Shown: piece after piece, positions 52,608 through 61,401 of the stretch
Layout of the letters: the number at the start of each line of letters is the position of its first letter
Numbering within the stretch: the stretch's first letter is position 1
Source of the DNA: Taibaiella sp.
GTDB lineage: Bacteria > Bacteroidota > Bacteroidia > Chitinophagales > Chitinophagaceae
DNA: 64,000 nucleotides
Direction: 5' to 3'
NCBI GenBank assembly: GCA_016786705.1
Contig: JAEUVV010000003.1
Location: 248,001-312,000 of the forward strand
Made by a program: the position numbers and the translations under genes
Notes under the pieces: generated by a model
Told to the model about the DNA's origin: nothing
What the model saw: the letters and a program-made list of their open reading frames with translations, nothing else
Database searches by the model: none

Positions 52608-53030
52608 ATGAAAAACAGATTATTATTATTTATAGCCACATCATTGAGCCTGAGTACCCTATCTCAGGCGCAAACTAATGGTAATCAAGTTATTGATCCG
52701 AGAATTGCCGAAGTTTACGGGGGCAGCCTGGACCAATTGCTTAATAGCGATCCTGATCGTTTAAAAATATTAAATGAACTCCTTAATAACAGAATAAAAG
52801 TGATTGAGCTGGATGCCGCAACCGCCCAACAAAAATTCCCGGCGCTGAACAGCCAGCCCATATTTAATAAATATGTGCATGACCTGACCGTAGGCCCTTA
52901 TAATGCCGCGACCTTCAATCCGCTGAAATATGATCTTAAATTCTTCGAATACGGAGATTCGGGGTATTGGATCAATGGTACGAACAAGGTACTTTTTATT
53001 ACTGGTTTTAAGAACTATACTGCAAACTAA
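52608..53030 (+). CDS. Small exported hypothetical protein
   Basis: The 140-residue protein has a signal peptide (TLSQAQ) and a short globular body (PRIAEVYGGSLDQLLNSDPD, GPYNAATFNPLKYDLKFFEY). The 30-nt spacing to the large T9SS protein downstream suggests an operon and perhaps a helper role. A similar small exported protein next to CUB/PKD-type T9SS proteins is common in Bacteroidota, to my recollection. No family is named. Confidence 0.68.
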   Translation: MKNRLLLFIATSLSLSTLSQAQTNGNQVIDPRIAEVYGGSLDQLLNSDPDRLKILNELLNNRIKVIELDAATAQQKFPALNSQPIFNKYVHDLTVGPYNAATFNPLKYDLKFFEYGDSGYWINGTNKVLFITGFKNYTAN

Positions 53031-53060
53031 TCCCTATAACTAGTTAATCTATTTTAAGAC

Positions 53061-55751
53061 ATGAATTATTGCAAAAAAACGCTTCTCATTTTAACTGCAT
53101 TGTTTTTGGGAGTCATTTCTGCATCTATGGCCCAGACAACCATAACGATGCCAACCACGGGTAACCAGGTGGTTAATGATTGTATAGTGAACTTTTATGA
53201 TAATGGCGGTGCTACCGGGAATTATTCCAATAATGTAAACGCCTCAGTAACCTTTACCCCGGCTACGGCAGGTACGGCTGTTAATATTTCTTTCAACTCT
53301 TTTTCCTTAGAGAATAACGCGGATTTTTTATACATCTATAACGGAAACTCTACTGCGGCCCCGCTTTTAGGTGTTTATACCGGAACGTCTATACCCCCGG
53401 TAACCATAGCCAACAACCTCCAGGGAGCCTTAACAATAAGAATGGTTTCTGATGGTGCAAATACTGCGGCAGGATTTGACGCGGCGGTAAGCTGCCTGAT
53501 CCCTTGTAGCATAGACAGCGCTTATATTTCAGGTAATCCGCAACTGGTACCTTATGGTACTACCATGGTAACAAAAACCTGTATTAGTCAAAACTTTACC
53601 CTGAACGCGCATCCTTATTACAACCCGATTACCGATACAACCAATACTACTTATAAATGGGATATGGGTGATGGTACTACCTACTTTACCCAAACTGTTA
53701 ACCATAGCTACCCTGCAACCGGTATCTACCAGGTTTTATTAACGGTTACAGATACTGCTGCGCAATGTTACAAACAAGAGTCGATGAAAGTATTTGTAAC
53801 ACAAATACCTAATTTTGCCGGAACCGGTACTGTCGATACCATTTGCCAATATGATACATTAACCCTGAACGGTACCGCAGATTTTCCAATGGTAAGAGAA
53901 ATCTGTGCCCCACCGGTTGCGGATACAACCTTCTTACCGGATGGTAGCGGTGTCTCTTACCAGACTTCTATTACTGCAGACTGTTTTGATGTTGCTGAAG
54001 TGATCACCTCGGCTAATGATGTTTCTGTATTTATTAATATGGAACATAGCTACCTTGGTGACCTTGAAATGAGAATTATCTGTCCGAACGGGCAGAGCGC
54101 TGTTATGAAACAATATCCTGGTGGTGGTGGTACTTTCTTAGGTGGCCCTAATGATCCGGGACCCGGTAATAGTATTCCGGGTATAGGCTGGACTTATACA
54201 TTCGCTCAAAATGCGGCCTGGGGCACTATGCTGGAGCAAGATGCCGTACCGGGATTCCTTGTGCCATCTCCCGGATTAACTCCTGGTAACTCTTTACCAG
54301 CCGGTAGCTATAAACCATTCCAGAATTTCAGTAGCCTTATCGGTTGCCCGTTGAATGGTTCCTGGACGGTTCAGATCACTGACAACCTTGCTTCGGATGA
54401 TGGCTATATTTTCTTCTGGGGTATCAACTTCGATCCTAAATTCCAGTCTAAACTGGATTCTTTTAAAAATGTTACAGTAAACGAGTACTGGTCACCGGCA
54501 CCGGAAATTTTTGCATCAAACAACGGTACGGCGATGGCCAAAATGGATACTCCGGGTGTGAGGTGTTTTACTTATAATGTTACCAATGACTTCGGATGTT
54601 CTTTTGACACTACAGTATGTGTATTTGTAAAAGAAGTGCCTATTTCCGTATTTTATGATTCTATCTGTCCGGGCCAGGATTTATATGGCTATACCGAAAC
54701 AGGTATTTACTATGATACTTTCCCTGCCCTGAACGGATGTGACAGTATCCGTGAATTACACTTGTTCAAACGCCCTATTGTTGATATAATTGACCTGGGA
54801 CCGGATTTGGTGGTGTGCCAGTATGATACCGTATTATTAGAGCCGACTGTAACCCCTTATTCGCAAACTTACCAGTACCAATGGCGGGTCAACCAGGACC
54901 TCAATTCGATACATGACCTGGCTAACTACTTCTTTATTGCCGACCAGTCCAAAGATCTGGTCTTCGGGGCCAAGGACCCCATAGGGTGCTGGCGATATGA
55001 TACGATATCCATTATTGTAAACCCGGGTGATTTCTTACAGGTGCCCACGACAGATACTGCTATATGCTCGGGAGAGGTCATGCAATTCTGGGCGCAGGGA
55101 GCGGCAGAGTATAAATGGACGCCGGAATTATACCTTAATAACCCTAATGTACCTAACCCTGTAGGACAGGTAGAAACCTCTACACGTTACATGCTGGTGG
55201 GTACCAGTGCAAAAGGCTGTACCGATACGCAATATGTAAACGTCACCGTTCATCCAAGCGCGGTGTTAGAACTGCCTGATTCTATAAATATCTATGCAGG
55301 CGAGACCTATTACATGCAGCCTGGTACCAATGCCGTTTATTTTGACTGGTTCCCGGTTGCCGGCCTGAACAGTCATACTATAGCTAATCCTGTCATGAGC
55401 CCTACGGTAAATACCCGTTACTTTGTTACCGCTAAAACGGAATATGGTTGTACGGTGACAGATTCTGTAGATGTATATGTGAAAGAGACCGTTATGGATA
55501 TGCCGAATGCTTTCAATCCGAATTACGGACAATTTAAGGTAAGCATCAGAGGACTGGCTTCTATTGAATCCTTTGAAATCTACAGCAGGTGGGGTCAATT
55601 ATTGTTCGAGTCGAAGAGCCAGGATCTGGGATGGGACGGTACTTTTAAAGGTACCCCACAACCTACCGGTGTATATGTTTATAGAATAAATGCCACTACC
55701 GTTGAAGGTAAACCTTTCCAGAAAACAGGAAATGTAACGCTGCTCCGATAA
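53061..55751 (+). CDS. Large secreted CUB/PKD/P-domain protein with T9SS type B sorting domain
   Basis: The 896-residue protein has a signal peptide (about 1-24). An N-terminal CUB-like domain (about 30-145: YDNGGATGNYSNNVN, FLYIYNGNSTAAPLLGVYTG) is followed by a PKD domain (about 165-250: YKWDMGDGTTYFTQTVNHSY), a proprotein-convertase P-like domain (about 295-455: INMEHSYLGDLEMRIICPNG, LNGSWTVQITDN) and more beta modules. It ends with a gliding-motility-type sorting domain (about 810-896: MPNAFNPNYGQFKVSIRG, FEIYSRWGQLLFES, PQPTGVYVYRI). No catalytic centre is visible; it is probably an adhesin or a surface scaffold exported through T9SS. Confidence 0.9.
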   Translation: MNYCKKTLLILTALFLGVISASMAQTTITMPTTGNQVVNDCIVNFYDNGGATGNYSNNVNASVTFTPATAGTAVNISFNSFSLENNADFLYIYNGNSTAAPLLGVYTGTSIPPVTIANNLQGALTIRMVSDGANTAAGFDAAVSCLIPCSIDSAYISGNPQLVPYGTTMVTKTCISQNFTLNAHPYYNPITDTTNTTYKWDMGDGTTYFTQTVNHSYPATGIYQVLLTVTDTAAQCYKQESMKVFVTQIPNFAGTGTVDTICQYDTLTLNGTADFPMVREICAPPVADTTFLPDGSGVSYQTSITADCFDVAEVITSANDVSVFINMEHSYLGDLEMRIICPNGQSAVMKQYPGGGGTFLGGPNDPGPGNSIPGIGWTYTFAQNAAWGTMLEQDAVPGFLVPSPGLTPGNSLPAGSYKPFQNFSSLIGCPLNGSWTVQITDNLASDDGYIFFWGINFDPKFQSKLDSFKNVTVNEYWSPAPEIFASNNGTAMAKMDTPGVRCFTYNVTNDFGCSFDTTVCVFVKEVPISVFYDSICPGQDLYGYTETGIYYDTFPALNGCDSIRELHLFKRPIVDIIDLGPDLVVCQYDTVLLEPTVTPYSQTYQYQWRVNQDLNSIHDLANYFFIADQSKDLVFGAKDPIGCWRYDTISIIVNPGDFLQVPTTDTAICSGEVMQFWAQGAAEYKWTPELYLNNPNVPNPVGQVETSTRYMLVGTSAKGCTDTQYVNVTVHPSAVLELPDSINIYAGETYYMQPGTNAVYFDWFPVAGLNSHTIANPVMSPTVNTRYFVTAKTEYGCTVTDSVDVYVKETVMDMPNAFNPNYGQFKVSIRGLASIESFEIYSRWGQLLFESKSQDLGWDGTFKGTPQPTGVYVYRINATTVEGKPFQKTGNVTLLR

Positions 55752-55770
55752 TCAATACCAATAAATAAGA

Positions 55771-55805
55771 AAGCTGCCGGGAAAATAGCCCGGCAGCTTT
55801 TTTTG
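55771..55805 (+). terminator. Terminator of the large T9SS gene
   Basis: AAGCTGCCGGG (55771-55781) pairs with CCCGGCAGCTT (55789-55799) and a T-run. Confidence 0.85.
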
Positions 55806-55863
55806 TTTAAATAGCAGAATTTCTATTACCATTGTTCTGGCTGATACAGCCTAAACATTAAAG

Positions 55864-55899
55864 AGAAAGCCGGTAGTTAAAATCAACTACCGGCTTTCT
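55864..55899 (-). terminator. Terminator of tex
   Basis: AGAAAGCCGGTAGTT (55864-55878) pairs with AACTACCGGCTTTCT (55885-55899), just past the tex stop on the reverse strand. Confidence 0.8.
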
Positions 55900-55916
55900 T
55901 TAAAGTTATTGATGAA

Positions 55917-58154
55917 TTATTTTTTAAACTTATTTTTCAGGAAGCTTAAGGCATCATTAATATTCGCATGTTCGGGCTCTGCCTGGCGTTTTTGTTGTGC
56001 CTGGCGTTTACCTCCACCAGAGTTGCCGGGGTTCGGCAATGCCTGTTTAATCGATAAAGCAATACGTTTCCTGCCCAGGTCTACCTCGGTTACCACTACT
56101 TTTACTTTATCATTCAGCTTTAAGGCCTCTGAAGGATCGCTGATATAGGTATGTGAAATTTCAGATACGTGTACCAGGCCGTCTTGTTTCACGCCAATAT
56201 CTACAAAAGCACCGAAGCGGGTTAAATTGGTCACAATGCCCGGTACTTCCATCCCTACCTGCACATCTTCGATGGAATAAATATTGGCATATTCAAATTG
56301 TTCCAGCTCGCTGCGCGGGTCCAGACCCGGCTTTCTCAATTCTTTCAGGATATCCTCCAGGGTATGTTTACCGATGGTATCACTTACATAATTGGAAATT
56401 TTTATGGTCTTAATCGCCTCTTCGTTACCAATGAGCTCACGTACCGAAACATTTACATCTTTCGCCATCTGCTCTACAACCGGGTAAGCCTCGGGGTGTA
56501 CACCGGAGGCATCCAGCGGATGGCTTGCTTCTTTAATTCTCAGGAAGCCGGCACATTGTTCAAAAGCTTTATTACCCAGGCGGGGTACTTTGAGTAATTG
56601 CTTCCTGTCGGTAAACTGGCCGTTTTCGGAGCGGTATTTTACGATATTTTCTGCTACACTGGCACCGATACCGGATACATAAGATAATAAGTGTTTACCT
56701 GCGGTGTTCAGGTTTACACCTACGGTATTTACGCAGCTTTCAACGGTTTGGTCCAACTTCTCTTTTAATCGGGTTTGGTTCACATCATGCTGGTATTGCC
56801 CCACCCCGATACTTTTAGGGTCGATCTTCACCAGTTCCGCCAAAGGGTCCATCAGGCGACGACCAATGCTCACCGCACCGCGTACCGTAACATCATAATC
56901 CGGGAACTCCTCCCGGGCTGTTGTGGAGGCGGAGTAAACAGAAGCGCCGTCTTCATTCACCAGGAAGATCGGTAATCCCAGTTGTAATTTTTTGACAAAC
57001 TGTTCTGTTTCCCGGCCTGCGGTACCATCCCCGATGGCGAATGCCTGAACCTCGTATTGTTTCACTAAAGAGCGTACTTTATGTTCTGCATCGTTCAGTT
57101 TGAAGTTGTTTTCGTGCACATAGATCAGGTCATTGTGTTTCAGGTCGCCTTTTTCATCAATCACCACCACTTTACAACCGGTACGGTAACCCGGGTCGAT
57201 CGCCAGGATCCTTTTTGAGCCTAATGGTGAAGACAATAGCAGTTGTCTTAAGTTTTCCGCGAAAACGGTAATCGCTTCTTCATCCGACTTTACTTTCAGC
57301 TCCATCCGGAATTCAGATTCCAGGCTGGGCTGTAACAAGCGGCGATAGGCGTCGCGAACGGCTTTTTTTACCTGCTCCCCGGCCTCATTATTGGCTTTAA
57401 TGAAATTTTCGCCTATCATTTCCAGCGCTACTTCTTCTTCAGGGGAAATGGTCATTCTTAAAATACCTTCCATAAAACCGCGCATAATAGCTAACATACG
57501 GTGAGAAGGGATCTTGCTTACCGGTTCTGAAAACTCGAAATAATCTTTATATTTTGCGCCGGCTTCTTCCTGGCCGGTCAATACTTTACTTTGTACGGTA
57601 GCCTGCGCTTCGAATAGTTTACGCATTTGTGCCCTTACGCTCGCATCTTCGTTGATAGTTTCCGCAATAATGTCTCTCGCACCTTGCAGGGCTGCAGTGG
57701 CATCGGCTACATTTTCGGTAATAAATGCCGTGGCTTCGGCTTCCACACTACCCTCGTTTTGGGCCAGTAACCATAAAGCCAAAGGTTCCAGGCCATTTTC
57801 CCGGGCGGTTTGCGCTTTGGTTTTACGTTTGGGTTTATAAGGGAGGTAAATATCTTCCAGCTCGTTCAGGTTAACCGCCTTGTCCAGGCTGGCCTGGAGC
57901 GTTTCCGTCATTTTTCCCTGCTCACTGATCGTCTTTTCAATAAAAGCTTTGCGGTCTGAAAATTCCTGTTGGAACTTTGCTTCATCCTGTATTTGTTGGA
58001 TCTGCACCTCGTCCATTGCCCCGGTCACGTCTTTACGGTAACGAGCGATGAATGGGATAGTAGCGCCTTCGGCTAATAAATCTAAAACTGAGTTAATGCT
58101 TTTTTCAGCAATATTCAATTTTTGAGCAATCGTACTTGCAAACACATTTGCCAT
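55917..58154 (-). CDS. tex: Tex-family RNA-binding transcription accessory protein
   Basis: The 745-residue protein has the Tex order: an N-terminal helical region (IPFIARYRKDVTGAMDEVQI), a YqgF/RNase H-like domain (about 325-450: RILAIDPGYRTGCKVVVIDE), helix-hairpin-helix repeats (YVSGIGASVAENIVKYRSEN and LKVPRLGNKAFEQCAGFLRI) and an S1 RNA-binding domain (about 640-715: MEVPGIVTNLTRFGAFVDIG). A Lys/Gln-rich tail closes it. Tex proteins bind nucleic acid and influence transcription; the exact function is uncertain. Confidence 0.93.
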   Translation of the reverse strand: MANVFASTIAQKLNIAEKSINSVLDLLAEGATIPFIARYRKDVTGAMDEVQIQQIQDEAKFQQEFSDRKAFIEKTISEQGKMTETLQASLDKAVNLNELEDIYLPYKPKRKTKAQTARENGLEPLALWLLAQNEGSVEAEATAFITENVADATAALQGARDIIAETINEDASVRAQMRKLFEAQATVQSKVLTGQEEAGAKYKDYFEFSEPVSKIPSHRMLAIMRGFMEGILRMTISPEEEVALEMIGENFIKANNEAGEQVKKAVRDAYRRLLQPSLESEFRMELKVKSDEEAITVFAENLRQLLLSSPLGSKRILAIDPGYRTGCKVVVIDEKGDLKHNDLIYVHENNFKLNDAEHKVRSLVKQYEVQAFAIGDGTAGRETEQFVKKLQLGLPIFLVNEDGASVYSASTTAREEFPDYDVTVRGAVSIGRRLMDPLAELVKIDPKSIGVGQYQHDVNQTRLKEKLDQTVESCVNTVGVNLNTAGKHLLSYVSGIGASVAENIVKYRSENGQFTDRKQLLKVPRLGNKAFEQCAGFLRIKEASHPLDASGVHPEAYPVVEQMAKDVNVSVRELIGNEEAIKTIKISNYVSDTIGKHTLEDILKELRKPGLDPRSELEQFEYANIYSIEDVQVGMEVPGIVTNLTRFGAFVDIGVKQDGLVHVSEISHTYISDPSEALKLNDKVKVVVTEVDLGRKRIALSIKQALPNPGNSGGGKRQAQQKRQAEPEHANINDALSFLKNKFKK

Positions 58155-58372
58155 AATCTAAATCTCCATTTTTAAGGAGGGCAAATATAGGCATATCTGC
58201 ACGGAATGCCTTTGGGAATATAAACAGGTTATCCACAGGGATATATTTTGTAAAATAAATATATGAACCAGGCAGGTTTTGAATAATGTTGATGGGCTTT
58301 GCAGTGATGCTGAATGGCCGATCCAACCCGGAAATCATACTTATTAACGCCATTTTCTCCAAGGCCCAGTCC

Positions 58373-58540
58373 GATCAACAACTATGATCAAAGTTAAAAG
58401 CCAGGCTGCCCAATTAAATATTCAAAATAGAACCTGGCAGGTAATGCTATGCTGCCGATGGGTTTTGTTGCATTGCCCAGTAATGGACCCAAATCGGAAA
58501 TCGTGCTGGCGATTGATTTCCGGGGTCCTTTTTGCGCCAC
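58373..58540. repeat. About 165-bp direct repeat, first copy
   Basis: The block from GATCAACAACTATGATCAAA through GCTGCCGATGGG to GATTTCCGG recurs at about 59281-59445 with few changes. Confidence 0.75.
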
Positions 58541-58618
58541 TTTTTATTCGCGTTAATTTTCATTTTTTCTTTGGTGCTCATGAATGCTGGCGCATTTGGA
58601 CAGACAAAAAGTAGCTGA
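58494..58618. repeat. Dispersed repeat family 2, copy with insertion
   Basis: TCGGAAATCGTG...GATTTCCGGGG, then CCACTTTTT and AAAAAGT arms pushed apart by the 52-bp insert. Confidence 0.65.
58546..58597. mobile_element. 52-bp micro-insertion, copy c
   Basis: It starts ATTCGCGTT and ends GCATTT, inside CCACTTTTT|GGACA of a family 2 hairpin. It matches the 52-bp inserts at 17828 and 20200. Confidence 0.65.
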
Positions 58619-58635
58619 AGCAATTTCGTGCTTAC

Positions 58636-58854
58636 CTTCTTTTGTCTTGATACAAAAGAAGCAAAAAATCAAGGCTTTGAAAAAATAGGCTAAAAATGGT
58701 GCAGTGAACCTAAAATTCGCCAAACTCGCCTGGATGATTACCTCATTAATCAGGCAATTTGCAAGGCTCAGACAGTGGCGAATTTGCCCTCCGCATAACG
58801 GAGGACGGTTCTCCACACCATTTTCTTAACGCCATTTTTTCAAAGGCCGAGCCT
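58636..58854. repeat. Dispersed repeat family 1, copy 3
   Basis: CTTCTTTTGTCTTGAT...ATCAAGGCTTTGAAAAAATA through TTTTTTCAAAGGCCGAGCC, a diverged relative of 16341-16556. Confidence 0.7.
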
Positions 58855-58937
58855 AAGCAACTATATTATCGACAATGTGGTGGCGGTTTTTGTACTACTG
58901 CCGATGGGCTTTGCAGTTATGCTGAGTAGCGGACCCA

Positions 58938-59010
58938 ACCCGGAAATCGTACTGGCGGATCGATTTCCGGGGTCCTTTTTGCTCCACTTTTTGGACAAGC
59001 AAAAAGTGGC
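58938..59010. repeat. Dispersed repeat family 2, intact copy
   Basis: CCGGAAATCG...CGATTTCCGG then CCACTTTTTGGACAAGCAAA and AAGTGG, without insert. Confidence 0.7.
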
Positions 59011-59063
59011 AAAGAATCATTCAACTATTTAGGAAAGTATTGCATTGTCAAGTGCTTTTATCT

Positions 59064-59280
59064 GTTCTTTTGTCTTGATACAGGCAGCACCAAAAAATCA
59101 AGGCTCTGAAAAAATAGGCTAAAAATGGCGCAGCGAACCTGAAATTCGCCAAACTCGCCTAAGTTTCTGTCAAGTATGTGAAACAATAAGAAGCTCGAAC
59201 AGTGGCGAATTTCCCCTTGCGTAGCGGAGGACGGCTTCCTGCACCATTTTATTAACGCCATTTTTTCAAAGGCCCAGTCC
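59064..59280. repeat. Dispersed repeat family 1, copy 4
   Basis: GTTCTTTTGTCTTGATACAG ... TTTTTTCAAAGGCCCAGTCC, sharing the CAGGCAGCACC variant with copy 2. Confidence 0.7.
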
Positions 59281-59395
59281 ATCAACAACTATGATCAAAG
59301 TTAAAAGCCAGGCTGCCCAATTAAATATTCAAAAGAGAACCTGCCAGGTAACGCTATGCTGCCGATGGGCTTTGTAGCATTGCCCAGTAATGGAC

Positions 59396-59471
59396 CCAAA
59401 TCGGAAATCATGCTCGCGATTGATTTCCGGTGTCCTTTTTGCGCTACTTTTTGGACAAGCAAAAAGTAGCA
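59396..59471. repeat. Dispersed repeat family 2, copy next to symE-like copy 3
   Basis: TCGGAAATCATG...GATTTCCGG then CTACTTTTTGGACAAGCAAA and AAGTAG, with a compensatory C-to-T/G-to-A pair in the stem (CTACTT/AAGTAG instead of CCACTT/AAGTGG), which argues for selection on structure. Confidence 0.65.
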
Positions 59472-59504
59472 TATTTTTAAGGCCGGTATCAAACATGCCT
59501 GACT

Positions 59505-59735
59505 TCATTGTATGGATGCGCGGGTGATGGTGAGTTTACCTGCCTCTTGCGTGATCCAGATGTGCTGGCCGGGCTTAAAGCCACAGTCGGCCAGCCACTT
59601 ACCCATGAGCCTGATCTCTGGAAACTGAACGGTATAGCTGCGACAATAAAAGCGGGAATGCCTGAGGATGATCTTTTGATAGACCTTGAGGGTGCGCAGG
59701 GGTACATTTCGGTTTTTGTGCCTGGTATTTTGCAT
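59505..59735 (-). CDS. SymE-family toxin-like protein, copy 3 (diverged)
   Basis: The 76-residue protein keeps the SymE core PEIRLMGKWLADCGFKPGQH followed by IWITQEAGKLTITRA, and a basic N-terminal half (MQNTRHKNRNVPLRTLKVYQ). It differs substantially from the two near-identical copies at 18100 and 20323 and lacks their C-terminal extension. It is divergent from the XRE gene at 59889 across a 153-bp spacer. An overlapping open frame on the same strand is a shadow. Confidence 0.7.
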   Translation of the reverse strand: MQNTRHKNRNVPLRTLKVYQKIILRHSRFYCRSYTVQFPEIRLMGKWLADCGFKPGQHIWITQEAGKLTITRASIQ

Positions 59736-59888
59736 AGCGGTATATTTTTACGCAAAGCTGCACAAAGGCACCTGTGTATACCACATGGTAAGCCGGTATG
59801 TTACCTGTAAATTATTGCCGGGCTATGCCGGGTATTTATTAAGGAAAACTGTAATTTAGCTGTTGAAAAAAACTTTTATATTTGCCTT

Positions 59889-60308
59889 ATGACGCACACT
59901 GCCACACCGAAAAACATACACCAGGGCCGCAACGTAAAACGTTTTAGAGAAATGATGGGCCTGAAGCAGGAAGCCCTTGCCTATGAGCTGGGCTATGACT
60001 GGAACCAGCAAAAGGTATCGCTACTGGAACAGAAGGAAACAATAGAAACGGATATACTGGCGCAGGTAGCGGCGATATTGAAGGTGCCGGTGGCCGCTTT
60101 TGAAAATTTTGACGAAGAGAACGCTGTAAATATTATAGCTAATACATTTCATGATAGTGCAGTAGCCAATACTTTTACAGAAAGCTCTCAAGCTAATTTC
60201 CATTGTACCTTTAATCCAATTGATAAAATGGTGGAACTATACGAGCGTATGTTGCAGCAGCAAAGGGAGATGATCGAGAAGTTAGAAAAGTTGATTGAAA
60301 AGAAATAG
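59889..60308 (+). CDS. XRE-family HTH regulator with C-terminal coiled coil, copy 3
   Basis: The 139-residue protein has the HTH (RNVKRFREMMGLKQEALAYE, WNQQKVSLLEQKE), the segment NFDEENAVNIIANTF, and the coiled coil MVELYERMLQQQREMIEKLE. Its N-terminal half is diverged from copies 1 and 2, but the DNA from the coiled coil into the downstream gene is nearly identical to module 1, so the module is a mosaic. A TATATTTG -7 element (59877-59884) lies 4 nt before the start codon. The KilA-N gene follows 32 nt downstream. Confidence 0.85.
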   Translation: MTHTATPKNIHQGRNVKRFREMMGLKQEALAYELGYDWNQQKVSLLEQKETIETDILAQVAAILKVPVAAFENFDEENAVNIIANTFHDSAVANTFTESSQANFHCTFNPIDKMVELYERMLQQQREMIEKLEKLIEKK

Positions 60309-60340
60309 AATGCCGTAACACTAACCTTACACCAAAACCT

Positions 60341-61165
60341 ATGGCAAAAAACAAAAGAATACAGGTCGAAGGGCTTGAGATTGTTTTGTATGAAGACAAT
60401 CAGCAGGACTTTATTTCCCTGACAGATATAGCCCGCTACCGGGATACCGAAAGAAGTGATTACATTCTTCAAAACTGGATGCGAAACCGTAGTACCATTG
60501 AATTTATCGGGTTATGGGAAACTTTTTACAACCCCGGTTTTAATTCCATCGAATTCGATGGAATTAAAAATATGTCCGGCTCCAACAGTTTTTCATTAAC
60601 GCCCAAGCGCTGGATTGAGAGTACGAACGCTATCGGCATTGTTTCAAAGACAGGTAGATATGGTGGTACTTTCGCTCATAAGGATATTGCATTTGAGTTT
60701 GCCACATGGCTGAGTGCCGAGTTTAAATTTTACCTGATCAAAGAATTCCAACGCCTCAAAGACGATGAGAACAACCGCCTACAGCTAGATTGGGACCTGC
60801 AGCGTACCATTTCCAAAATCAATTACCACATACACACCGATGCTATTAAAGAAAACCTGGTACCCAAGGCCATTACCAGCCAGCAAGCCGGTTATGTATA
60901 TGCCAATGAGGCCGACTTATTAAACGTTGCCCTTTTCGGTGTTACAGCTAAAGAATGGCGTGAAGCCAATCCCGGCGTTGCCGGAAACATAAGAGATCAT
61001 GCTACTTTAGAACAATTGGTGGTTTTAAGCAATATGGAAAGCATCAATGCTTTGTTGATAAAACAAGGATTGCAACAAGGCGAAAGGCTATTGCAGCTCA
61101 ACCAGGTGGCTATCACGCAGATGAAATCGCTCATCGAAAGTAAAGCCATAAAAAGGCTGAAGTAA
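60341..61165 (+). CDS. KilA-N domain protein, copy 2
   Basis: The 274-residue protein is about 97% identical by eye to the KilA-N protein at 18999 (differences such as DNQQDF, YRDTERSD, FGVTAKEWREANPGV, QGLQQGERL). It has the same KilA-N domain (about residues 8-135) and helical C-terminal half. Most base changes are silent, indicating that the protein is under purifying selection or was copied recently. A terminator follows, and then the PARIS-like gene. Confidence 0.85.
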   Translation: MAKNKRIQVEGLEIVLYEDNQQDFISLTDIARYRDTERSDYILQNWMRNRSTIEFIGLWETFYNPGFNSIEFDGIKNMSGSNSFSLTPKRWIESTNAIGIVSKTGRYGGTFAHKDIAFEFATWLSAEFKFYLIKEFQRLKDDENNRLQLDWDLQRTISKINYHIHTDAIKENLVPKAITSQQAGYVYANEADLLNVALFGVTAKEWREANPGVAGNIRDHATLEQLVVLSNMESINALLIKQGLQQGERLLQLNQVAITQMKSLIESKAIKRLK

Positions 61166-61180
61166 TAAGTAACTAATGTA

Positions 61181-61207
61181 AAACGAGGGCTTCCTCGTTT
61201 TTTTTAT
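61181..61207 (+). terminator. Intrinsic terminator ending SymE/XRE/KilA-N module 3
   Basis: AAACGAGG (61181-61188) pairs with CCTCGTTT (61193-61200), then a T-run. Confidence 0.85.
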
Positions 61208-61231
61208 AAGAACCCAGCTTTTTTGACCTAA

Positions 61232-61282
61232 AAAAGTAGGGTTTTCCAGTATTGCGGGATTATGTGACAGATACTATTTTTG
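61232..61282 (+). promoter_or_regulatory. Shared-signature promoter of the PARIS-like locus
   Basis: AGGGTTTTCCAGTATTG ends in the -33 TTG (61252-61254), followed after 20 nt by TATTTTTG (61275-61282). The first 24 bp are identical to 22139-22162. Confidence 0.65.
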
Positions 61283-61366
61283 TTGCAGCAACTGTAATAA
61301 GATTTCAACAAATACTTGTAACCAATTACAAATATTTAAATAGTAATAACTTGCGTCAATACAGAC

Positions 61367-61376
61367 GTTATGTGGC
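61367..61376 (+). other. Cassette-type left end of the PARIS-like gene
   Basis: GTTATGTGGC lies 26 bp before the start codon and is the exact reverse complement of GCCACATAAC at 62998-63007, across the gene's 3' end. In an integron cassette the start (after G|TT) and the first attC arm are complementary in this way. Confidence 0.4.
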
Positions 61377-61401
61377 ATTTTAGAACGACATCCTACAAAA
61401 T

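Larger units (their letters stand above)
58155..59504. other. Repeat-composed region at the left edge of accessory block 2
   Basis: This 1.35-kb region has no supported gene. It is built of copies of families 1 and 2 and of a 165-bp direct repeat (about 58373-58540 and 59281-59445, starting at ATCAACAACTATGATC). Short open frames here follow the repeat copies on either strand. Confidence 0.65.

Noticed and set aside
59489..59755. Second open frame overlapping the third symE-like gene
   Set aside because: It lacks the SymE signature, which is in the frame of 59505-59735.
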